A stretch of DNA of 14,438 bases. It comes from an uncultured Anaerococcus sp. (GTDB lineage: Bacteria > Bacillota > Clostridia > Tissierellales > Peptoniphilaceae). Position 1 is the stretch's first letter, and each line of letters opens with the position of its first letter. A program made the position numbers and the translations under genes. The notes under the pieces are model-generated. The model was not told the origin of the DNA. It saw only the letters and a list, made by a program, of their open reading frames with translations, and did not search any database. Where the stretch lies: assembly GCF_943912825.1 (NCBI RefSeq), contig NZ_CALTUX010000042.1, positions 1-14,438 of the forward strand. The letters run 5' to 3'. Below, one piece after another: positions 1 through 8,711 of the stretch.

Positions 1-12
1 ATGATTCGGAAA

Positions 13-216
13 GACTTTAATTATTCTTATACAGCAAAAAAGGGATGTTGAGAGCCTTTTAAGTCACGATTAGGGTATTCACCGATGAACATCAAGATGA
101 AATAATAGTAGTTGCGACGTAGACTTATCGTTAAAGTTAAGAGTGGATTTTTTTATAAAAATCAATTAAGGTGGTACCGCAGTATATATCTGTCCTTTGT
201 AGGGCGGATTTTTTTA
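13..216 (+). promoter_or_regulatory. T-box leader upstream of pheST
   Basis: A tRNA-sensing T-box riboswitch that should let transcription into pheS proceed when the cognate tRNA, presumably tRNA-Phe, is uncharged. The 3' half is clear. A Stem III hairpin pairs 146-152 with 157-163. The antiterminator has helix AAGG 168-171/CCTT 194-197, a 7-nt bulge TGGTACC at 172-178 that matches the family consensus, and a second helix GCAG 179-182/CTGT 190-193. The competing terminator is at 188-216. The bulge base T175 would pair with discriminator A73, as expected for tRNA-Phe. The 5' half is less certain. GATGTT 44-49 can pair with AACATC 88-93, and a longer closing helix pairs 13-20 with 131-138. A TTC (Phe) triplet at 78-80 followed by A is the only specifier candidate I see, and its placement is not canonical. 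No promoter is visible, so the leader may begin before the window. Confidence 0.88.
188..216 (+). terminator. T-box-controlled terminator before pheS
   Basis: A 9-bp hairpin (ATCTGTCCT 188-196 with AGGGCGGAT 201-209, two G-U pairs, loop TTGT) is followed directly by a run of T. Its 5' arm shares bases 188-197 with the antiterminator, so the two folds exclude each other, as in T-box regulation. It stops transcription 13 bases before the pheS start codon. Confidence 0.88.
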
Positions 217-228
217 TTTGGAGGAAAA

Positions 229-1251
229 ATGGAAGCAAATTTAAAACAAGTTCTAGAAAATGCCAAGGTCGAAGTAGAAAAGGCAGAAAATCTAGAAACT
301 CTTGAAAGTCTAAGGGTAAAATACCTTGGTAAAAAGGGAACAATAACAGATCTTAAAAAATCTATAGCAAAATTGCCAAATGAGGAAAAACCTCAAGCTG
401 GTAAATTAATCAACCAAGCCAGCAAGGAAATAGAAAATCTTTTGGCAGAAGCTAATGAAAAGATTAAAAATGAACTATTAAAAGAAAAAATCAAAGAAGA
501 AAAAATAGATGTAACAGCTCATTTTGATAAATATGAGTCAGGCCATCTTGCTGTAATAAACCAAACTATGGAAGAGCTTGAAACAATCTTCCAAAATATG
601 GGCTTTGATGTGGTAGGAGGACCTGAAGTTGATACAGTCAAATTTGTCTTTGATGACTTAAACAGTCCTAAAAACCACCCAGCAAGGTCTACATCTGATA
701 CCTTCTATATAGATGATGAAGTTTTACTTCGTCCTCACACTTCATCTATGCAAATTAGGGTCATGAATGAAGGAAAATTGCCAATAAAGATGGTATCAGC
801 AGGTAGGGTTTTCAGAAATGATGAAGTTGACGCCACCCACTCACCAATGTTCCACCAATTAGAGTGTCTAGTTGTGGATGAAAATGTGTCAATGGCAAAT
901 CTTAAGGCAACCCTTGAGACCTTTATTAAGGAAATGTTTGGAGATGAGATGAAGCTAAGATATAGGCCACACCACTTCCCATTCACAGAACCATCCCTAG
1001 AAGTAGATGTAACTTGTCCAGCTTGTATGGGTAAGGGATGCCCTGCTTGTGGTAATACAGGTTGGTCTATGGAACTTTTAGGTGGAGGCATGGTTCATCC
1101 AAATGTTCTAGAGGCTTGCGGTATTGATAGTGAAAAATACACAGGTTTCGCCTTTGGTCTAGGAGTAGACAGGATTGCCATGGTCAAATACGGCCTTGAT
1201 GACATCAGACTACTTTATGACAATGACAAGAGATTTATAGAACAGTTTTAG
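229..1251 (+). CDS. pheS: Phenylalanine--tRNA ligase alpha subunit
   Basis: Catalytic subunit of the cytoplasmic alpha2-beta2 phenylalanyl-tRNA synthetase, which attaches phenylalanine to tRNA-Phe. The 340-residue length is normal. The first roughly 85 residues form the charged coiled coil that binds tRNA, and the class II catalytic core follows. Visible signatures include the motif 2 region VFRNDEVDATHSPMFHQLE, the FTEPSLEVDV stretch, and the C-terminal motif 3 GFAFGLGVDRIAMVKYG. Four cysteines (C263, C266, C271, C274) form the CPAC...CPAC knuckle also found in the B. subtilis type of PheS. I chose ATG at 229 because GGAGG at 220-224 lies 4 bases upstream and the product then begins MEANLKQ. 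A longer in-frame reading from 112 would run through the T-box and terminator and is not credible. Eight bases separate it from pheT, its partner subunit. Confidence 0.97.
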   Translation: MEANLKQVLENAKVEVEKAENLETLESLRVKYLGKKGTITDLKKSIAKLPNEEKPQAGKLINQASKEIENLLAEANEKIKNELLKEKIKEEKIDVTAHFDKYESGHLAVINQTMEELETIFQNMGFDVVGGPEVDTVKFVFDDLNSPKNHPARSTSDTFYIDDEVLLRPHTSSMQIRVMNEGKLPIKMVSAGRVFRNDEVDATHSPMFHQLECLVVDENVSMANLKATLETFIKEMFGDEMKLRYRPHHFPFTEPSLEVDVTCPACMGKGCPACGNTGWSMELLGGGMVHPNVLEACGIDSEKYTGFAFGLGVDRIAMVKYGLDDIRLLYDNDKRFIEQF

Positions 1252-1259
1252 GAGGAAGT

Positions 1260-3647
1260 ATGTTAGTACCTTTAATTTGGCAAAAAGAATATATAGATAT
1301 AGATAAAGATTTAAAAATAATTACAGACAGGCTTTCTGAAACTGGATCTCACGTAGAAGAAGTCACAATCCATACATCAGACCTTGATGGTATTGTGGTA
1401 GGCCATGTAATTGACCAAAAAGACCATCCAGATGCTGATAGGCTTAGGGTTTTGACCATAGATGTTGGGAAAGCTTCACCAATCACAATTATAACCAATG
1501 CAAAAAACACAAAAGTAGGCGACTACCTACCGGTAATCACATCTGGCACAAAGATGGATAATGGAGTGGTAATCGAAGACCACGACTTTTTCGGTATCGT
1601 ATCCCAAGGTATGCTTACAGCCTATTCAGAGCTTGGCTATGAAGATTCTGTAATTCCTAAAGAATTAAGAGAAGGGGTAATTGTATTAGCAGGAGAATTT
1701 AAACCAGGCACACCAGCAGCAGAAGTTCTTTATTCAAACACTCCAGTAATAGAATATGAAATAACCCCAAACAGGTCTGACTGCCTATCAATCATGGGCA
1801 TGGCAAGAGAAACAGCAGCAAGCTTTGGCGAAAAAATCACCTATCCTAACCTAGAATATAAAGACAATGGCGAGGATGTAAAAGCTTATGCAAATGGAAT
1901 TAGTATAGAAAGTGATTCATGCCTAAGATATACAGCTAGAGTTGTAAAAAATGTAAAGATAGGAAAATCTCCTCAATGGCTACAAAATTGCCTAATGCTT
2001 GCAGGAGTTAGACCTATAAATAATATAGTAGACATAACAAACTTCGTCATGCTTGAAACTGGCCAACCACTCCATGCCTACGACCTTGATAAGCTAGCTG
2101 ATAAGAAAATTATAGTTAGAGATGCAAAAGAAGGCGAAATAATCAAGACTCTTGATGATACAGAAAGAAAACTTGACCCTTCAATGCTAGTCATAGCTGA
2201 TGGCAAAGAAGCAATTGGCATAGCAGGTATAATGGGAGGTTTTGATTCTGAAATAACAGATGAAACTACAAATATCCTCCTAGAAGCTGCAAGCTTTGAT
2301 GCTGATAATATCAGAGATACTTCTAAGAAACTTAACCTAAGAAGTGAAGCAAGCTCAAGATTTGAAAAGGGAGTCGCCATTGAAATGGCTGACATTGCCT
2401 CTAAAAGAGTTATGAAACTCATAGAAGATTTAGGAATTGGCGAAATTGTAGGATCTTCATATGATGAAGGAGAGAAAGAAACCAATAATCCTGTCGTTAA
2501 GCTTAGAATATCAAGACTTAATATGCTAACAGGGGTCAACTTTACTAAGGAAGAAGCAATCAGAAACCTAGAGCTATTGGAATTTGAAGTTAAAGATATT
2601 GACGAAGATACTCTTGAAGCTAAGGCTCCATACTTTAGAAATGATATAACAATTGAAGCTGACCTAATAGAGGAAGTCGTAAGACTTTATGGCATGGGCA
2701 AGATTGAATCTAAGCCACTTGTTTCATCCCTTAAAAAGGGTGAAAGATCTCCACTAAGACTTCTAAGGGATGATTTAAAACACAAAATTGTCGGCCAAAA
2801 ATTCTCAGAACTAGCAACCTATTCTTTCATCTCACCAAGAGAATACGACAGACTAGGCATTGCGAAAGATTCAAAGCTTAGGGACTATATCAGTCTAATA
2901 AATCCACTTGGCGAAGACTTCTCTGTAATGAGGACAACTCAAATTGCCAATATGCTTGATGTAATTGCTAAAAATATCAAGTATGGCCAAAAAGACATGA
3001 GATTTTTTGAACTTGATAGGACTTTTGAGAAAACAAGCGATAAACTTCCAAAAGAAAACCTAACCCTAACCATGGGTCTTTATGGCGACTATTCCTTCTA
3101 TGACATGAAAGATTTCTTCACAGAAGCTATGAGAAATACAGGCTTTACTGGTTTTGAATATGTGGCAAACGAAGAGACCTACGCCTTCCACCAAGGAAGA
3201 TGTGCAGATATATTATTTGCTGGCAAAAAAATAGGTATCATGGGTGAGATTTCTTATGAAGTAAGAGATGAGTATAATATAAGCAAGGGAGCTATTGTTT
3301 TAGAGATAAACCTAGACCTTATAAAAGATTCTAGAGTAGTAAATAAAAAATACAAGACAATCGCAAAATTCCCAGCAATTGAAAGAGACTATTCATTTGT
3401 AACAGATAAAAATCTAGAAAGCAAGATAATTGAAGACACAATGAATGATCACGGCAAGGGATTGATTGCAAAAATCGAATTATTTGATATCTACACAGGC
3501 AAGGGTGTGGATGATGACAAAAAATCAGTATCCTACAGGGTTTGGTACAGGTCAAATGATAGAACCTTACAAGAAAAAGATATCAAAGATGTAGAAGAAA
3601 ATATCTTAAAAGACCTTGCTGACAAAGATATAGTACTAAGAGCATAG
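1260..3647 (+). CDS. pheT: Phenylalanine--tRNA ligase beta subunit
   Basis: Large, non-catalytic subunit of phenylalanyl-tRNA synthetase. It binds tRNA and carries the editing site that removes mischarged Tyr-tRNA-Phe. At 795 residues it is full length for the bacterial family. Domains run in the usual order: an EMAP/OB-type tRNA-binding domain (about 44-150, with DHPDADRLRV), then the B3/B4 editing region (EITPNRSDCLS at 167-177, VDITNFVMLETGQPLHAYD, RSEASSRFEKG), then B5 and the synthetase-like core (EADLIEEVVRLYG). The ferredoxin-like anticodon-binding domain is at the C terminus (FPAIERDYSFV through YRVWYRSNDRTLQ). The ATG at 1260 follows AGGAGGA at 1250-1256. The gene sits 8 bases after pheS and 9 before zapA, so it is translated from the T-box-controlled transcript. 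No truncation or frameshift is seen. Confidence 0.97.
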   Translation: MLVPLIWQKEYIDIDKDLKIITDRLSETGSHVEEVTIHTSDLDGIVVGHVIDQKDHPDADRLRVLTIDVGKASPITIITNAKNTKVGDYLPVITSGTKMDNGVVIEDHDFFGIVSQGMLTAYSELGYEDSVIPKELREGVIVLAGEFKPGTPAAEVLYSNTPVIEYEITPNRSDCLSIMGMARETAASFGEKITYPNLEYKDNGEDVKAYANGISIESDSCLRYTARVVKNVKIGKSPQWLQNCLMLAGVRPINNIVDITNFVMLETGQPLHAYDLDKLADKKIIVRDAKEGEIIKTLDDTERKLDPSMLVIADGKEAIGIAGIMGGFDSEITDETTNILLEAASFDADNIRDTSKKLNLRSEASSRFEKGVAIEMADIASKRVMKLIEDLGIGEIVGSSYDEGEKETNNPVVKLRISRLNMLTGVNFTKEEAIRNLELLEFEVKDIDEDTLEAKAPYFRNDITIEADLIEEVVRLYGMGKIESKPLVSSLKKGERSPLRLLRDDLKHKIVGQKFSELATYSFISPREYDRLGIAKDSKLRDYISLINPLGEDFSVMRTTQIANMLDVIAKNIKYGQKDMRFFELDRTFEKTSDKLPKENLTLTMGLYGDYSFYDMKDFFTEAMRNTGFTGFEYVANEETYAFHQGRCADILFAGKKIGIMGEISYEVRDEYNISKGAIVLEINLDLIKDSRVVNKKYKTIAKFPAIERDYSFVTDKNLESKIIEDTMNDHGKGLIAKIELFDIYTGKGVDDDKKSVSYRVWYRSNDRTLQEKDIKDVEENILKDLADKDIVLRA

Positions 3648-3656
3648 GAGATAAGT

Positions 3657-4148
3657 GTGAGCGAAATAAGACTTGAAGTTAAAATTGATGGAGTAAAATA
3701 TCCGCTTGTTACTAAAGAATCAAAAGAAAATATTGAAAATATAGCAGCTTATGTGGACAAAAAAATTCAGGACGTCAAGTCTGATAGGCTCACTTTTGAT
3801 AGGCAGCTGGTCCTAGCCTGCTTAAATATTGCGGATGAATATATGAAAGATAAGGAATCTTTCAAAAAATTCTACGAAGAACATAAAGAAGCTATAAATG
3901 AATACCCAGCCTTAAAAGAAGACCATGACAATTTTAAAAATGAATATGGTTCTTATAAGGAAAAGTATGAGATGGCAGAGACTGAAAATACCGAACTTAA
4001 GGCTCTTTTACAAGATAAGGATAAGGAAATCCTAGAGCTTAGCAAGGAAGAGACAGATTCTAAAAAGCTTAGGGATAAGATGAAGGCCTTGCAAAAACAA
4101 ATCATGGACTTGACAAAGGAAAATGAACTATTGAAGGGAAAACTTTGA
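3657..4148 (+). CDS. zapA: Cell division protein ZapA, long coiled-coil form
   Basis: Predicted cytoplasmic Z-ring-associated protein, which in known cases bundles FtsZ filaments at midcell. Residues 1 to about 65 match the ZapA globular domain: an N-terminal strand (IRLEVKIDGVKYPLV), a helix with NIENIAAYVDKKIQDV, and the conserved LACLNIADEYMK segment. Residues about 70-163 are almost entirely charged heptad-like coiled coil, making the protein longer than the 85-110 residues usual for ZapA. The start is a GTG at 3657, 5 bases after AGGAGA (3646-3651); the next codons read SEIRLEV. Position after pheT is common for zapA in Bacillota (established pattern from memory). Its stop codon overlaps the ATG of the next gene by one base. 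The family call is firm; the role of the extended tail is unknown. Confidence 0.85.
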   Translation: MSEIRLEVKIDGVKYPLVTKESKENIENIAAYVDKKIQDVKSDRLTFDRQLVLACLNIADEYMKDKESFKKFYEEHKEAINEYPALKEDHDNFKNEYGSYKEKYEMAETENTELKALLQDKDKEILELSKEETDSKKLRDKMKALQKQIMDLTKENELLKGKL

Positions 4149-6358
4149 TGAAAAAAGCAGAAATTTTAGCACCAGTCGGTAATATAGATATGCTTTATGC
4201 AGGCCTTGCAGCAGGGGCAGATAGTTTCTATCTGGCCCTTGATGACTTTGGAGCAAGAGCTTATGCCAAAAATTTTAGCCTGGATAATATAGAAGAGATA
4301 ATCGACTATATACATTTATTTGATAGGAAGGTCTTCGTGACCATGAATACCCTTATCAAGGATTCCGAGATGGATAAGGCTCTTTACTATGCCCAAAAAT
4401 TATATGAATACGGCGTAGATGGGCTTTTAATCCAAGATATCGGCTTTTATTCAATTATCAAAGACCAAGTCCCAGGGCTAGATCTCCACGCCTCAACCCA
4501 GATGGCAGTTAGGGATTATCACGGGGCCAAGGCCCTTATGGATATGGGTTTTAAGAGAATTGTTATAGCCCGTGAGACTCCTATAGAAGAAATTAGAAAA
4601 ATAGCCAAACTTCCTTGTGAAAAGGAAGTTTTTGTCCATGGATCCCTTTGTGTATCCTACTCTGGAGAATGCTTGATGAGCTCATATTTTGGAGAGAGAT
4701 CAGCCAACAGGGGCAGGTGCACAGGACCATGTAGGTTAAAATATGACCTAATATCTGATGGCAAGGTCTTAGCAAATGATTATTTTCTAAGTATGAAAGA
4801 CTTAAATGTCCTTGACAATATAGACGAGCTTTTGGACCTATCCATAGATTGTCTAAAAATCGAAGGCAGGATGAAGTCGCCTGAATATGTCTACACAAGT
4901 GTGAGGGCCTATAAGGAAAAAATAGAAAATGCATCTTATGATAAGGAAAAGCTAAGAGATATTTCTAATAGGGGCTATACCAAGGGCTTCATCTTTGGTC
5001 AAAAATCTGCTTATATCTTAAGAGAAGCCGATAATAAACACAGGTCTGTGGGAAGGGTTGAGATTTACCAAAATAAAAAATCCTTCCTAGCAAAATCTGA
5101 CCTTCATAAGGGAGATAACCTAGAAGTAGAGACAGAAAGAGGAAAGAAGCTTCCTCTTACAATCACAGAAGAGATAAAAAAGGGCGGAAGATTTATCCTT
5201 GATAAGTATATGGATGCCAAAGTAGGATCAGATATCCTCATGCTAAATGCAGAAACAATCAAGGATGATTTGGAAAAGGGTCTTGAAAGATATAAAAATC
5301 TGGGCCTTGACCTATATTTTAAGGCAAGATTAAATGAAAAAGCTTGCCTAAAATTAACCTATAAAGATTACCAGGTAGAAGTTTTTTCAGAAGAGTCTAT
5401 CGAGCCTAGCCAAAAAATAGCCATAGATGAGTCTTCTATAAGAGAAAACCTTGATAGGTTTAAGGATGAAATCTTTAAGGCAAATACCATAAATATTGAA
5501 ATAGACGATAATATCTTTATCAGGAAAAAGACAATCAATAAGCTTAGAAGAGATGCCATAAGTGCCTTAAGTCATAAGATTGCGGGAGTCTATAAGAGAG
5601 AAAAGATAGAAATTAAAAAGCCAACTCTTAAAAATCTTTCAAATCAAAAAGCAGAAAGAAATCTAGAATTGATGACAAATGACATCAGCCCAGACCTTAT
5701 AAAGGGCTTTGACAATCTTTATATAAAAGAATATGACCCAAAATATAAGGATTTTTCTCTCTATTTAAATTTAGATTCCCACTGGGATTATGAAATAAAT
5801 GACCTTGTTTCCTATATAAAGACAAATTCCATAAGAGGGGTGATTTTTAATTCTTATAGGGATTTTGATTTTATAGAAAGATTTAAGAAAGAAGATATTA
5901 AGATAAGGATAGGTAGATATTTAAATGTTCTTAATTCTTACGCTTTTGACTTTTACTCAGGCTTTGCAGAAAAAATCGAATCATCTGTTGAAAATCAACT
6001 AGAAATTATAAATAAAAATGCCAAAGCCTATGACATTGAGGCCTTGGTATTTGGTAGGATTGAGCTGATGAATATGGTCCATTGTCCATTTTCAGTAATA
6101 AAAAAATGCGGTCTAAGGGGCTGTGAAACTTGTAAGTTTAGCAATGCTGAGATGAAATCTGCTAATAATGATAGGATGCTTACCCTAAGGCGTGATGGCC
6201 TTACAAAAATTTATCCTTACAGGCTAGCTAGCTTTGATGAATCTTTACTTGACCCTAATTTATCAAGGCTTGTGTCAGCCTTTTCAGATGAGGACCTTTT
6301 AGCCTACCAGAATAAAATTAAGACAGATAAGTTAAATTACGAAAGAGGGGTTATTTAG
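4148..6358 (+). CDS. U32 family protein (collagenase-like / RNA-hydroxylation type)
   Basis: Cytoplasmic protein of the peptidase U32 family, 736 residues. The N-terminal half is the barrel domain (KAEILAPVGNIDMLYAGLAAGAD at the start). The U32 signature EVFVHGSLCVSYSGEC lies at residues 160-175, followed by RGRCTGPCRLKY; the conserved cysteines are C168, C175, C191 and C195. More cysteines come near the C terminus (HCPF..., KKCGLRGCETCKF), so an iron-sulfur or metal site is likely. Length and the long second half resemble the RlhA-like group, whose E. coli member is required for a 23S rRNA cytidine hydroxylation. Other U32 members serve in tRNA hydroxylation or are annotated as collagenases, so substrate is not settled. 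ATG 4148 overlaps the zapA stop (TGATG) and has GAAGGGA upstream; a TTG one codon earlier is less likely. The stop overlaps the mutS2 start by one base, implying translational coupling. Confidence 0.88.
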   Translation: MKKAEILAPVGNIDMLYAGLAAGADSFYLALDDFGARAYAKNFSLDNIEEIIDYIHLFDRKVFVTMNTLIKDSEMDKALYYAQKLYEYGVDGLLIQDIGFYSIIKDQVPGLDLHASTQMAVRDYHGAKALMDMGFKRIVIARETPIEEIRKIAKLPCEKEVFVHGSLCVSYSGECLMSSYFGERSANRGRCTGPCRLKYDLISDGKVLANDYFLSMKDLNVLDNIDELLDLSIDCLKIEGRMKSPEYVYTSVRAYKEKIENASYDKEKLRDISNRGYTKGFIFGQKSAYILREADNKHRSVGRVEIYQNKKSFLAKSDLHKGDNLEVETERGKKLPLTITEEIKKGGRFILDKYMDAKVGSDILMLNAETIKDDLEKGLERYKNLGLDLYFKARLNEKACLKLTYKDYQVEVFSEESIEPSQKIAIDESSIRENLDRFKDEIFKANTINIEIDDNIFIRKKTINKLRRDAISALSHKIAGVYKREKIEIKKPTLKNLSNQKAERNLELMTNDISPDLIKGFDNLYIKEYDPKYKDFSLYLNLDSHWDYEINDLVSYIKTNSIRGVIFNSYRDFDFIERFKKEDIKIRIGRYLNVLNSYAFDFYSGFAEKIESSVENQLEIINKNAKAYDIEALVFGRIELMNMVHCPFSVIKKCGLRGCETCKFSNAEMKSANNDRMLTLRRDGLTKIYPYRLASFDESLLDPNLSRLVSAFSDEDLLAYQNKIKTDKLNYERGVI

Positions 6359-8703
6359 TGCAGAAAAAAAGTTTAGAAGTATTAGAATACCCAAAAATTT
6401 TAGAAAGACTTGCAAAAATGGCTCGTTCTTCTATTACAAAAGATAAAATATTAAAACTAATGCCATCTACAGATATAGACTATTTGAGGGATGAACTAGA
6501 AAAAACTGCTGCCATGGCCAAGATTATTTCAAGAAATGGCAATATAGATATATTCGGTCTTTATGATTTTACAGAAATAATTGGCTATGTAAGGCGAAAT
6601 GGTATCCTTGAGCCGGCTGATTTGCTTAAGGTATTAAGTCTTTTAAGAGTTAGTGAATACCTCAAAGACTATGGAAAAAACATCGAAGATACCTATCTTT
6701 TAGATATCTTTGACAGGATATCAACCAACGAATTTCTAAAAGATGAAATAGATAGGTCTATTATTAATGAAGAAGAAATTGCAGACAATGCCTCAAGAGA
6801 GCTTTTAAATATCAGAAGGTCTAAGGCTAGGAAAGAATCTGAAATCAAGAACAAACTCAATTCCTATGTCACATCTCCTCGATATGAAGATGCCCTTCAA
6901 GATAAGGTGGTATCAGTAAGGGATGGTAGGTATGTAGTTCCAATTAAGACCAACAAGAGGGCGGTCATAAATGGTATTGTCCACGATAAGTCAGCTTCTG
7001 GCAACACTCTTTTCATAGAGCCTGCTGCCATTGTCGAGCTTAACAATCAATATAAGGACCTAGAGCTTAAGGAAGAGGCTGAAATCAGGAGAATCCTTGA
7101 CAGGCTATCAAGATTTACAGAAAAATTTGACCAAGAAATCCTAGAAAATCAAAAGCTTATAGGAAGGATTGACTTTTTACAAGCCAAGGCCAAGTTTGGT
7201 CTAGAAAATGATTATTCTATACCAAGCTTAAATGACCAAAAAATCATAAATATAAAAGAAGCCCGCCATCCACTTCTTCCAGGACGAGTTGTGCCAATAG
7301 ATGTGGCAATCGGTGGGGACTACACAACCCTAATCATAACTGGACCAAACACAGGTGGTAAGACAGTAAGTTTAAAAACTGTAGGCCTAATAAGCCTCAT
7401 GGCCCAGACAGGACTCTTTATACCTGCCGAGGAAGGGTCCATGCTAAATGTCTTTGACGATATCTTCCTAGATATAGGAGATAAGCAGTCGATAGAGATG
7501 AGTTTGTCAACATTTTCGGCATCCCTTACCAATATTGTAGATATTTTAAACAAGGTGACTTCAAATTCCTTGGTTTTATTAGATGAGATTGGTTCAGGAA
7601 CAGATCCTATAGAAGGGGCTGCCCTTGCAATTTCAATCCTTTCTCATTTAACAGAAAATGAGGTCATGACATTTGCCACAACCCACTACAGCGAGCTTAA
7701 ATACTATGCCATGGAAAATGACAGGGTAATGAATGCTTCTGTAGAATTTGATGTAGAAACCCTATCGCCTACCTACAAACTAGAGATAGGTACACCTGGA
7801 AAATCAAATGCCTTTGAGATTTCAAAACGACTTGGCCTTTCGGAAAAAATCCTAGCTAAGGCCAAATCTTTGCTAGGAGAAGATACCCAAAATATAAATA
7901 AAATCCTAGAAGAAATCGAAGATGACAAGGCAGAGATCGAGGCTAAGAATAGGCAGATAGAAAATTATAGGAGAGAAATCCAATCTATAAAAGATAAGCT
8001 AAGAAATAAGTCCAAAGAGCTTGATAAGCAAAAAGAAGAAATTATCAAAAAGGCAGAAGATGAGGCCAATAAAATCTTGGACAAGGCCAATAAAGAAAGC
8101 CAGGCCATGCTCAAAGAAGCCAAGAGAAGCAAAAATGCCAATACATCAGATATTGATAGGTCCCTAAATAAGATTAGAAATAGATACAAGGATTCTTATA
8201 TAGCAAATGAGTCAGATGGCCTAAGGCTTAAGAAATCTAAGGATATACCAGATGAGCTAAAGGCGGGAGATATGGTAATAGTCGAAGGTCTTGGCCAAGA
8301 AGCCCAGGTAATTGAGGCGCCAGATAGCAAGGGCAATATAAAGCTTCAGATGGGAATCTTAAAGATGGACTCTAACATCAAAAATGTTAGAAAAATCAAG
8401 AAGGATAAGCAAACTGAGAAAAACATCGAAAAAGTGTATAGTGTTAAAAAAGCCATGCACATATCAGCTACCCTTGACCTAAGGGGCCAAAGATATGACG
8501 AGGCTATGAGAAATGTAGATAAATACCTTGACGATGCCATGCTTGCAGGCCTATCCCAGGCTAAGATAATCCACGGCAAGGGAACAGGTGCCCTCATCAA
8601 GGGGGTAAGTGAGATTTTAAAAACTGACAAGAGAGTTGCTTCTTACAGGTTCGGAGATGACAAAGAAGGCGGTTATGGAGTAACCATAGTCAAGTTTTCC
8701 TAG
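6358..8703 (+). CDS. mutS2: Endonuclease MutS2 / ribosome-rescue ATPase
   Basis: MutS2 family protein of 781 residues, normal length. It lacks the mismatch-recognition domain of MutS. The core/lever region is followed by the ABC-type ATPase with Walker A GPNTGGKT (329-336), Walker B LVLLDEIGSGTDP (D409, E410) and the TTHYSELK switch. A long charged coiled coil (about 515-605), a KOW-like segment (AGDMVIVEGLGQEAQV) and a C-terminal Smr nuclease-like domain with LDLRG (706-710) and HGKG (739-742) come after. In B. subtilis the homologue has been reported to split collided ribosomes; in Helicobacter and Thermus it suppresses recombination. Both roles are compatible with this sequence. The start is GTG 6358, overlapping the upstream TAG by one base, with AGAGGGG just before it. 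Placement between a possible rRNA-modification protein and argS favours the ribosome role, but that is only context. Confidence 0.95.
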   Translation: MQKKSLEVLEYPKILERLAKMARSSITKDKILKLMPSTDIDYLRDELEKTAAMAKIISRNGNIDIFGLYDFTEIIGYVRRNGILEPADLLKVLSLLRVSEYLKDYGKNIEDTYLLDIFDRISTNEFLKDEIDRSIINEEEIADNASRELLNIRRSKARKESEIKNKLNSYVTSPRYEDALQDKVVSVRDGRYVVPIKTNKRAVINGIVHDKSASGNTLFIEPAAIVELNNQYKDLELKEEAEIRRILDRLSRFTEKFDQEILENQKLIGRIDFLQAKAKFGLENDYSIPSLNDQKIINIKEARHPLLPGRVVPIDVAIGGDYTTLIITGPNTGGKTVSLKTVGLISLMAQTGLFIPAEEGSMLNVFDDIFLDIGDKQSIEMSLSTFSASLTNIVDILNKVTSNSLVLLDEIGSGTDPIEGAALAISILSHLTENEVMTFATTHYSELKYYAMENDRVMNASVEFDVETLSPTYKLEIGTPGKSNAFEISKRLGLSEKILAKAKSLLGEDTQNINKILEEIEDDKAEIEAKNRQIENYRREIQSIKDKLRNKSKELDKQKEEIIKKAEDEANKILDKANKESQAMLKEAKRSKNANTSDIDRSLNKIRNRYKDSYIANESDGLRLKKSKDIPDELKAGDMVIVEGLGQEAQVIEAPDSKGNIKLQMGILKMDSNIKNVRKIKKDKQTEKNIEKVYSVKKAMHISATLDLRGQRYDEAMRNVDKYLDDAMLAGLSQAKIIHGKGTGALIKGVSEILKTDKRVASYRFGDDKEGGYGVTIVKFS

Positions 8704-8711
8704 GAGGATAA

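Noticed and set aside
112..228. N-terminal extension of PheS from an upstream in-frame start at 112
   Set aside because: The added codons are T-box RNA, including the antiterminator and terminator. The ATG at 229 has GGAGG at the right distance and matches the normal PheS N terminus.
735..1091. 118-codon open frame opposite pheS
   Set aside because: An antisense shadow of strongly conserved PheS catalytic sequence, with no ribosome site or motif. The same applies to the antisense frames at 2078-2539, 4593-4934 and 7320-7553.
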